Of a stretch of 11,617 nucleotides of DNA, positions 6,080 through 11,617 are shown piece after piece; position 1 is the stretch's first letter; each line of letters starts with the position of its first letter. The notes beneath the pieces were generated by a model. It ran no database searches. It saw only the letters and a list, made by a program, of their open reading frames with translations, and was not told the origin of the DNA. Source of the stretch: Prevotella sp. (GTDB taxonomy: Bacteria; Bacteroidota; Bacteroidia; Bacteroidales; Bacteroidaceae); the NCBI GenBank assembly GCA_017623335.1, contig JAGAPI010000239.1, forward strand, positions 1 through 11,617, written 5' to 3'. The position numbers and the translations under genes are program-made.

Positions 6080-6876
6080 AAAAAGTAACTCCCAAAAAGC
6101 ATCTCGGACAGCACTTTCTGACCGACCTGAACATAGCAAAGCGAATAGCCGACACCGTGGATGCGTGTCCCGAGATACCTGTTCTTGAAGTGGGTCCCGG
6201 CATGGGTGTACTCACACAATATCTTGTGGAAAAGCCACGACCGGTGAAAGTAGTTGAGATCGACCGCGAATCAGTGGCATATCTGCTTGAAAACTTCCCC
6301 AACCTCACCGACAACATCATTGGCGAGGACTTCCTGCGCATGGATCTCAGCACCCTGTTCGACGGCAAGCCCTTTGTGCTCACGGGCAACTATCCCTACG
6401 ACATATCCTCGCAGATATTCTTCAAGATGCTTGACAACAAGGAGCTTATTCCCTGCTGCACAGGCATGATTCAGCGCGAGGTGGCACAGCGCATAGCCTC
6501 GGAGCCTGGCACAAAGGCATACGGAATACTGAGCGTAATGATTCAGGCATGGTATGATGTGGAATATCTGTTCACCGTAGATGAGGGTGTGTTCAATCCG
6601 CCACCAAAGGTTAAGAGTGCCGTGATACGCATGACCCGCAACAATGTGGAGTCGCTCGGATGCGACGAGAAACTGTTCAAGCGCGTGGTAAAGACCGTGT
6701 TCAACCAGCGCCGCAAAATGCTGCGCGTAAGTCTGCGGCAGATAATATCTCCAGACAACGCTTCTCCTGAATTTTTCACAAATGAAATAATGACCAAGCG
6801 TCCGGAACAGCTCACCATACAACAATTTGTGGAACTTACAAATATGATTGACAGGGAAATGAAGAGTGAAGAATAA
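6076..6876 (+). CDS. rsmA: 16S rRNA (adenine1518/1519-N6)-dimethyltransferase RsmA (KsgA)
   Basis: A 266-residue Rossmann-fold methyltransferase that uses SAM to dimethylate two adjacent adenines near the 3' end of 16S rRNA during small-subunit maturation. Diagnostic motifs are KKHLGQHFL (7-15), the SAM loop LEVGPGMGVLT (37-47), the acidic VVEIDRE (59-65), GEDFL (83-87), the catalytic GNYPYDIS (104-111, variant of NLPYNIS), and FNPPPKVKSAV (173-183). The open frame extends upstream to an ATG at 5989, but the conserved start MKKVTPKKHLGQHF and the ATGA overlap with the preceding gene fix the start at 6076. The two genes form an RNA-modification unit. The last residues, MKSEE, come from an 18-nt repeat that also serves as one arm of the terminator. 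Confidence 0.96.
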   Translation: MKKVTPKKHLGQHFLTDLNIAKRIADTVDACPEIPVLEVGPGMGVLTQYLVEKPRPVKVVEIDRESVAYLLENFPNLTDNIIGEDFLRMDLSTLFDGKPFVLTGNYPYDISSQIFFKMLDNKELIPCCTGMIQREVAQRIASEPGTKAYGILSVMIQAWYDVEYLFTVDEGVFNPPPKVKSAVIRMTRNNVESLGCDEKLFKRVVKTVFNQRRKMLRVSLRQIISPDNASPEFFTNEIMTKRPEQLTIQQFVELTNMIDREMKSEE

Positions 6877-6936
6877 AAAAACATTAAAAAATAGCTTCTT
6901 ACAACGATTCTTCATTCTTCATTCTTCATTTTTTTT
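6857..6936 (+). terminator. Repeat-derived terminator after rsmA
   Basis: The 5' arm AAATGAAGAGTGAAGAAT (6857-6874) overlaps the rsmA 3' end and stop codon. It pairs over 18 positions, with one G-U, with ATTCTTCATTCTTCATTT (6914-6931), and eight T follow from 6929 to 6936. The loop is about 39 nt and the stem is AT-rich, so efficiency is uncertain. The 3' arm consists of three ATTCTTC units (6907-6927), a simple repeat. Confidence 0.55.
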
Positions 6937-6938
6937 CG

Positions 6939-6946
6939 TAACTTTG
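6939..6946 (+). promoter_or_regulatory. Promoter -7 element of the rpoN operon
   Basis: TAACTTTG matches TAnnTTTG exactly, and it directly follows the T-run of the terminator. No good TTTG is found 19 bp upstream (TCTT at 6916-6919), so the -33 element is weak or absent. A start site near 6951 would fall within the palindrome that follows. Confidence 0.5.
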
Positions 6947-6947
6947 C

Positions 6948-6965
6948 ATCCTAAATATTTAGGAT
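6948..6965 (+). promoter_or_regulatory. 18-bp perfect palindrome before rpoN
   Basis: ATCCTAAATATTTAGGAT is perfectly self-complementary over 18 bp. It starts one base after the -7 element, covers the likely start site and ends 7 bp before the rpoN ATG. Its right half holds AGGA (6961-6964), the only Shine-Dalgarno-like sequence near this start. It could be an operator for a dimeric repressor, or a 5' mRNA hairpin hiding the ribosome site. The palindrome is seen directly; its role is inferred. Confidence 0.5.
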
Positions 6966-6972
6966 AATTGTT

Positions 6973-8499
6973 ATGGAGAACTATCAAGTGCAAACCCAAA
7001 GGCAGGAGCAACAGCTTAGGCAGATACAAACCACTACCCAGCAGCAGGTTATTGTATCGCAGTTGATGGAAATGCCCATAAACAAACTGCTTGACGAGGT
7101 GAACGCCGAACTTGACGACAATCCTGCACTTGAAATAGACTCCTCACAAGAATACACACAACAAGAGCACTATGACGAACAGCACAGCGATGATGCCGAC
7201 AACGATGACTTTGAGGCACAAAACGAGCGCGAGGAACGGCAGTCGGCTTTTGAAGCAGCTCTTGCAAATATAGGACGCGACGATGAGGAACTGCCTGTTT
7301 ACGGCAGCCGTAACACCAGTGAGCAGCATGAAGAAATAGTCTACGGTGAGGAAAAATCATTCTACTCACTCATGGAAGAACAGATAGGCGAGCTGAACAT
7401 CAACGACGACGAGCGCACAATAATGGAATATCTCATAGGCTCGCTCGATGACGACGGACTGTTGCGCAAAGATCTGGACGCAATTTCAGATGAGCTCGCC
7501 ATCTACCACTCCACAGATATAAGCACAGAAGAATTGAAACGGCTTCTGTCAATGTTACAGACATTCGACCCTGCAGGCATTGGAGCGCAGTCGCTGCAAG
7601 AATGTCTGTTGCTGCAAATAGAACGACGCCCTGACTCAACCATGAAAAAACTGATGAACACAGTAATACAGAAGTATTTCGACCAGTTCATGAAAAAGGA
7701 TTGGAACACCATAAAGAGCAAGATGAAGCTGAACGATGTTCAGGCAGAATACCTGAATAAGGAATTGTGCAAGCTCAATCCCAAACCAGGTGCCACCATG
7801 AGTGAGATCGTGGGACGAAACATAGAACAGATAACTCCAGATGCCATTATCGACACCAACGATGACGGAACCATAACATTTACACTCAACAACAGTAACA
7901 TACCGCACCTGCAGGTGTCATCATCGTTTACAGACACCTTGGAGCAATATAAGAATCAACTGCATTCCATAGACAATGATTCGAAAACTCACCGACGGAA
8001 CTCAATGCGTGAAGGACTGCTCTATACCCGCCAAAAGGTGGAACAGGCACAGATGTTCATGTTTGCACTCAACAAGCGGCAGGAGACTCTTACAAAAGTA
8101 CTGAAAGCAATAATACACTGGCAGCACGACTTTTTTGTGGACGGTGACGAGGCTTCACTACACCCAATGGCACTGAAAAACATCGCTGATATAACCGGCA
8201 TCAACATATCAACAGTGTCGAGAGTGTGCAACAGCAAATATGTGCAGACAAGATGGGGAATATTCCCGTTGCGCCACTTCTTCACCTTCAGTGTGAAGAC
8301 CGAAAATGGCAACGACGTGTCGCAGCGACATATAAAAGAGGTATTGCAGGAGCTGGTGAACAATGAGGACAAGAATCACCCGCTTGACGATAAATCACTC
8401 ACAGATGCACTGGCAGCAAAAGGGCTGAGCATAGCACGCCGAACAGTGTCAAAATATCGCGAACAGTTAGGAATCCCCCCCGCACGGCTCAGAAGATAA
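6973..8499 (+). CDS. rpoN: RNA polymerase sigma-54 factor RpoN
   Basis: A 508-residue sigma-54 factor, normal length. Region I (1-56) is glutamine-rich with the expected pattern QQLMEMPINKLL...ELDDNPALE that contacts activators and the -12 element. Region II (57-125) is a very acidic, variable linker. The core-binding domain contains the signature TFDPAGIGAQSLQECLLLQ (197-215). The DNA-binding part has the helix-turn-helix around IADITGINISTVSRVCNSKY (404-423) and ends with the RpoN box ARRTVSKYRE (488-497), which reads the -24 element. It directs transcription that needs AAA+ enhancer-binding proteins; none is encoded in this window. It heads a probable operon with the PAP2-like gene, purE and ispG. 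Upstream lies a promoter element and an 18-bp palindrome that may regulate it. Confidence 0.97.
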   Translation: MENYQVQTQRQEQQLRQIQTTTQQQVIVSQLMEMPINKLLDEVNAELDDNPALEIDSSQEYTQQEHYDEQHSDDADNDDFEAQNEREERQSAFEAALANIGRDDEELPVYGSRNTSEQHEEIVYGEEKSFYSLMEEQIGELNINDDERTIMEYLIGSLDDDGLLRKDLDAISDELAIYHSTDISTEELKRLLSMLQTFDPAGIGAQSLQECLLLQIERRPDSTMKKLMNTVIQKYFDQFMKKDWNTIKSKMKLNDVQAEYLNKELCKLNPKPGATMSEIVGRNIEQITPDAIIDTNDDGTITFTLNNSNIPHLQVSSSFTDTLEQYKNQLHSIDNDSKTHRRNSMREGLLYTRQKVEQAQMFMFALNKRQETLTKVLKAIIHWQHDFFVDGDEASLHPMALKNIADITGINISTVSRVCNSKYVQTRWGIFPLRHFFTFSVKTENGNDVSQRHIKEVLQELVNNEDKNHPLDDKSLTDALAAKGLSIARRTVSKYREQLGIPPARLRR

Positions 8500-8543
8500 G
8501 AAAATATACTGACATTCAAAAAATATATAAAAAGAACACCATC

Positions 8544-9164
8544 ATGTTAAAACAAAAAGACCTTATATATGCAGCCCGGCTCATAAGTCTTGTGTTCACA
8601 CCATTCTATCTGCCGATAGTTGGACTCATTGTGTTGTTTTGGTTCAGTTATCTCAGTCTGCTGCCATGGAGCTACAAACTGTTGGTGCTCACTGTCGTAT
8701 ATATTTTCACCATTCTTCTGCCCACAACCATCATTCATCTGTACCGCCGATACCACGGATGGACACTGATAGAGTTCGGACAGCGCGAACGGCGAATGAT
8801 TCCATACGCCATATCCATTGCCTGCTACTTCACCTGTGTATATATAATGGACTCAATACACATCCCGCACTTCATGAGCAATATAGTGACTGTGGCACTG
8901 TTTCTGCAAATACTCTGCGCACTCATAAATGTATGGTGGAAAATAAGCACCCACACTGCAGCAATAGGAGCCATGACCGGTGCGCTCTTTGCATTCGCCG
9001 AAATATTTGCATTCAATCCTGTGTGGTGGTTCTGCCTGATGATTATAATCGCCGGACTGCTTGGCACAAGCCGCATGGTGTTGCGCCAGCACACACTGTC
9101 GCAGGTAATCGTGGGATATATAATAGGTGTTTTTACCGGAGCATTAGGAATAATATATATATAA
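8544..9164 (+). CDS. PAP2-like integral membrane protein (putative lipid phosphatase)
   Basis: A 206-residue, very hydrophobic protein with about five to six membrane segments (roughly 12-40, 43-66, 86-104, 110-130, 138-172, 188-206). It carries remnants of the phosphatidic acid phosphatase 2 motifs: KISTHT (133-138, place of PSGH, with H137) and SRMVLRQH (176-183, the SRx5H motif with nucleophile H183). RERRMIPY (81-88) is at the position of motif 1. The Asp that normally follows the nucleophile (HxxxD) is Gln187, and the first motif is degenerate, so catalysis may be altered. A likely role is dephosphorylation of a lipid or undecaprenyl phosphate at the inner membrane, but this is inference. 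It sits 44 bp after rpoN and 3 bp before purE, so it is probably cotranscribed with them, though no functional link is evident. Confidence 0.72.
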   Translation: MLKQKDLIYAARLISLVFTPFYLPIVGLIVLFWFSYLSLLPWSYKLLVLTVVYIFTILLPTTIIHLYRRYHGWTLIEFGQRERRMIPYAISIACYFTCVYIMDSIHIPHFMSNIVTVALFLQILCALINVWWKISTHTAAIGAMTGALFAFAEIFAFNPVWWFCLMIIIAGLLGTSRMVLRQHTLSQVIVGYIIGVFTGALGIIYI

Positions 9165-9167
9165 ATT

Positions 9168-9674
9168 ATGAATCCAAAAGTAAGCATTATCATGGGCAGC
9201 ACCAGTGACCTGCCCGTAATGGAAAAAGCCTGCAAACTGCTCGACGAGATGCAGGTGCCATTTGAAGTAAACGCACTTTCAGCCCACCGCACACCCGATG
9301 CCGTGGAAGAGTTTGCACGTACAGCCAAGGACAGAGGCATTCGCGTTATCATTGCCGGAGCAGGCATGGCTGCCGCACTGCCGGGAGTGATTGCCGCAAG
9401 CACCACCATTCCAGTAATCGGAGTTCCAATCAAAGGAATGCTCGACGGACTCGATGCAATGCTCAGCATTATTCAGATGCCTCCAGGCATTCCTGTTGCC
9501 ACTGTGGGAGTGAACGGTGCTCAGAATGCAGCAATACTGGCTGTTCAGATGCTCGCACTCTCTGATGAGCCGCTTGCAGCACGTCTTGCTGAATACAAGT
9601 CTGGTCTGAAGGCAAAGATTGAGAAGGCAAACAAGGAACTTGCCGAGGTGAAATACCAATATAAGGTAAACTAA
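9168..9674 (+). CDS. purE: N5-carboxyaminoimidazole ribonucleotide mutase PurE
   Basis: A 168-residue class I PurE, the usual length. It moves the carboxyl group of N5-CAIR to C4 to give CAIR in de novo purine synthesis, in the cytoplasm as an octamer. The substrate loops are clear: GSTSDLPVM (10-18), the SAHRTP loop (38-43) with catalytic H40, and AGAGMAAALPGV (63-74). GVPIKGMLDGLDAMLSIIQMP continues the conserved core from residue 85. The start is 3 bp after the previous stop with no Shine-Dalgarno, as is common in Bacteroidetes. No purine riboswitch or PurR-like site is visible, so it probably follows the rpoN operon. The partner PurK is not in the window. Confidence 0.97.
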   Translation: MNPKVSIIMGSTSDLPVMEKACKLLDEMQVPFEVNALSAHRTPDAVEEFARTAKDRGIRVIIAGAGMAAALPGVIAASTTIPVIGVPIKGMLDGLDAMLSIIQMPPGIPVATVGVNGAQNAAILAVQMLALSDEPLAARLAEYKSGLKAKIEKANKELAEVKYQYKVN

Positions 9675-9687
9675 AACCACAACCGAC

Positions 9688-11469
9688 ATGCCAAATATGT
9701 TCAACTATGTGCGCCGCGAGTCATCACCCGTTCAGGTTGGCGACATTACCATAGGCGGTAATGCTCAAATTCGCATACAGTCGATGACAACCACCAACAC
9801 CAACGACACAGAAGGGTCGGTGGCACAGGCTGAAAGAATTATCGATGCCGGCGGCGAGCTGGTAAGACTCACAACCCAGGGAGTGCGCGAGGCAGAGAAT
9901 ATGAAGAACATCAATGCTCTGCTCCGCTCTCACGGCTACAACACTCCGCTGGTGGCTGACGTACATTTCAATCCTAATGTGGCTGATGTTGCCGCGCTAT
10001 ACTGTGAGAAAGTACGCATTAACCCAGGCAACTATATTGACCCGGCACGCACCTTCAAGCATCTCGAATACACTGACGAAGAATATGCTGAAGAATTGCA
10101 GAGACTTGACAATCGGCTTGTGCCTTTCCTTAACATCTGTAAAGAGCACAACACTGCCATTCGCATTGGCGTAAATCACGGCTCACTTTCCGACCGCATA
10201 ATGTCGCACTACGGCGACACTCCTGCCGGAATAGTGGAGAGCTGCATGGAATTTCTTCGTATCTGCAAGCGTGAGAATTTCAACAATGTAGTGATATCCA
10301 TAAAGGCAAGCAACACCGTTGTGATGGTGCAGTCGGTACGTCTGCTGGTACAGCAGATGGAAAAGGAAAACATGAACTATCCGCTGCATCTTGGAGTGAC
10401 AGAGGCAGGAGAGGGCGAGGACGGCCGTATAAAGAGTGCTGTAGGCATAGGTGCACTGCTGTCCGACGGAATTGGCGACACCATCCGTGTGTCGCTCTCA
10501 GAAGAACCAGAGGCGGAAATCCCTGTGGCAAAGAGTCTTGTAGACTATATTACAGCCAGGGCACAGCACACCCCTATACCGGCAGAACCTTATCCGGGTT
10601 TCTGTTACGAACAGCCACAGCGCCGCAAGACCCATGCCGTGGGAAATATCGGTGGCAACAACGTGCCTGTGGTAATTGCTCCACAGACTTCGGACGAAAT
10701 AAAACCCGACTATGTGTTTGCATCAGAAAACTATCTGCTCTCGGCATCGGGCGAAAAGTGTCCGCTATTCTCCCACACAGCCATGCCACTGATAGGCACA
10801 AGCAACGCAGAGATTAAGTTCCTGGTGTTGCAATATGGCGTGAACACTGAAGAATATTCCGCATGTCTGAAAGCTCATCCCGAAGTGGTGGTGGTGGCTG
10901 TAAGCAATCACAAGAACCGTGTGGGCGAACTGCGTGCCCTTATTCACGAAATGACTGCTGCGGGCATTACCAATCCTGTAGTGGTGGCACAGATGTACCG
11001 TCACAGCGCAGAGGAGAAAGAAATGTTTCAGCTGGAAGCTGCCGCCGATATGGGAGCACTGATGTTCGACGGACTGGTTGACGGCATCTGGCTGCTCAAC
11101 GACGGCACCCTGGCTGCCGACGACATTGCCGCAACATCGTTTGCAATACTTCAGGCTGGACGGCTTCGCACCACCAAGACAGAATATATCTCTTGTCCAG
11201 GATGCGGGCGTACTCTTTACGACCTGCGTTCTACCATTGCACGCATCAAGGCTGCCACCAGCCATCTTAAACATCTCAAGATTGGAATTATGGGATGTAT
11301 AGTCAACGGTCCCGGTGAGATGGCTGACGCTGACTACGGTTATGTGGGAGCGGGCAGAGGCAAGATTTCACTTTACCGCAAAAAGGAATGTGTACTTAAA
11401 AATATTCCCGAGGAAGAAGCGGTGGAAAAACTGCTTGAACTCATAGCTAATGATGAGAAAAACAAGTAA
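9688..11469 (+). CDS. ispG: 4-hydroxy-3-methylbut-2-en-1-yl diphosphate synthase IspG (GcpE), long form
   Basis: A 593-residue enzyme of the MEP pathway that reductively converts 2-C-methyl-erythritol 2,4-cyclodiphosphate to HMBPP using a [4Fe-4S] cluster. The N-terminal TIM barrel (about 8-290) includes RIQSMTTTNTNDTEGSVAQ, LVADVHFNP and KVRINPGNY. The C-terminal cluster domain (about 490-593) supplies the ligands C503 and C506 (CPGCGRT), C537 (GIMGCIVNGPGE) and E544. About 190 residues between them (290-480) are the extra domain of the long form known from plants, Chlamydiae and Bacteroidetes, absent from the ~370-residue E. coli enzyme. It starts 13 bp after purE and is followed by a strong terminator, so it closes the operon. 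Electron donors are encoded elsewhere. Confidence 0.97.
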   Translation: MPNMFNYVRRESSPVQVGDITIGGNAQIRIQSMTTTNTNDTEGSVAQAERIIDAGGELVRLTTQGVREAENMKNINALLRSHGYNTPLVADVHFNPNVADVAALYCEKVRINPGNYIDPARTFKHLEYTDEEYAEELQRLDNRLVPFLNICKEHNTAIRIGVNHGSLSDRIMSHYGDTPAGIVESCMEFLRICKRENFNNVVISIKASNTVVMVQSVRLLVQQMEKENMNYPLHLGVTEAGEGEDGRIKSAVGIGALLSDGIGDTIRVSLSEEPEAEIPVAKSLVDYITARAQHTPIPAEPYPGFCYEQPQRRKTHAVGNIGGNNVPVVIAPQTSDEIKPDYVFASENYLLSASGEKCPLFSHTAMPLIGTSNAEIKFLVLQYGVNTEEYSACLKAHPEVVVVAVSNHKNRVGELRALIHEMTAAGITNPVVVAQMYRHSAEEKEMFQLEAAADMGALMFDGLVDGIWLLNDGTLAADDIAATSFAILQAGRLRTTKTEYISCPGCGRTLYDLRSTIARIKAATSHLKHLKIGIMGCIVNGPGEMADADYGYVGAGRGKISLYRKKECVLKNIPEEEAVEKLLELIANDEKNK

Positions 11470-11512
11470 TTATCTAAAATAAATAAATTTTTATTTAAAA
11501 TAAAATGTAAAG

Positions 11513-11541
11513 ATGCGCGCAAACGTTTGCGTGCATTTTTT
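11513..11541 (+). terminator. Rho-independent terminator after ispG
   Basis: ATGCGCGCAAAC (11513-11524) pairs with GTTTGCGTGCAT (11525-11536), eleven Watson-Crick pairs and one G-U; the innermost pairs must open to form the loop. Six T follow (11536-11541). It lies 43 nt past the ispG stop and is the strongest terminator in the window. It ends the rpoN-PAP2-purE-ispG unit. Confidence 0.85.
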
Positions 11542-11552
11542 CATAAAAAACC

Positions 11553-11583
11553 TTTGATATATGTCAATTTATGTTTACCTTTG
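11553..11583 (+). promoter_or_regulatory. Bacteroidetes promoter for the gene at the right edge
   Basis: TTTG (11553-11556), 19 bp, then TACCTTTG (11576-11583): a perfect consensus. It lies 12 bp after the ispG terminator and about 17 bp before an ATG at 11601, so it should drive a new transcription unit. Confidence 0.75.
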
Positions 11584-11600
11584 CACTCGTAAAAAATAAT

Positions 11601-11617
11601 ATGAACAAACTACAGAC
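11601..11617 (+). CDS. First codons of the next gene (partial)
   Basis: An ATG is followed by codons for NKLQ before the window ends. The call rests on its position 17 bp downstream of a perfect promoter and on the A-rich sequence just before it (AAAAAATAAT), typical of Bacteroidetes starts. Five residues say nothing about function. Confidence 0.5.

Noticed and set aside
6271..6915. 214-codon minus-strand frame opposite rsmA
   Set aside because: Antisense to well-conserved rsmA motifs; rich in Cys, His and Tyr as expected for a shadow, with no promoter.
6877..6972. Riboswitch or small RNA upstream of rpoN, or a purine riboswitch before purE
   Set aside because: The region is explained by a repeat hairpin, a promoter element and a palindrome; the purE upstream gap is only 3 bp, and no known aptamer core is seen.
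10765..11274. 169-codon minus-strand frame opposite ispG
   Set aside because: It lies across the IspG insert and cluster domain; no domain, promoter or signal peptide is visible.

Overview
The window looks like chromosomal DNA of a Bacteroidales bacterium, most likely Prevotella or a close relative. The reasons are five complete or near-complete Bacteroidetes-type promoters (TTTG, 19 bp, TAnnTTTG), the near absence of Shine-Dalgarno sequences, a long-form IspG with an inserted middle domain, a Bacteroidetes-type RluA-like enzyme with a long N-terminal extension, and AT-rich spacers with ATTCTTCATTCTTCAT-type repeats. The genus is inference; the phylum is well supported.

Left part (1-4288), all on the minus strand. 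It starts with the first 32 codons of a lipoprotein gene that runs off the window, with a promoter about 140 bp upstream. Next is a small AT-rich gene for a minimal nucleotidyltransferase (MNT, MntA-like) with its own promoter. Its stop overlaps a 21-codon ORF by ATGA, exactly where a HEPN partner toxin would be expected, but no full HEPN gene is present. A GC-rich hairpin terminator separates these from fprA, a flavodiiron protein that detoxifies O2 or NO. The 181 bp between fprA and the next gene is built of repeats: a purine-rich tandem tract, two imperfect ~45-bp direct repeats and a strong hairpin. These repeats run into the 3' end of a hybrid-less membrane histidine kinase with a periplasmic ABC-binding-protein-like sensor, so its last ~30 residues appear to be repeat-derived.

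Right part (4448-11469), all on the plus strand and divergent from the kinase across a 159-bp region with two back-to-back promoters. An RluA-family pseudouridine synthase overlaps rsmA (ksgA) by ATGA, so two rRNA/RNA modification genes form one unit, ending in a repeat-derived hairpin and T-run. Then a new promoter and an 18-bp perfect palindrome precede rpoN (sigma-54), followed by a PAP2-like membrane protein, purE (purine synthesis) and ispG (MEP isoprenoid pathway). Gaps of 44, 3 and 13 bp suggest one operon, closed by a good terminator at 11513-11541. A perfect promoter and the first codons of another gene end the window.

Most of the window is housekeeping. I did not find a clear new multi-gene system. 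The best leads are the orphan MNT gene with its overlapping mini-ORF, the repeat-derived kinase tail, and the palindrome over the rpoN start region. No tRNA, rRNA, CRISPR array, insertion sequence or phage gene is visible.
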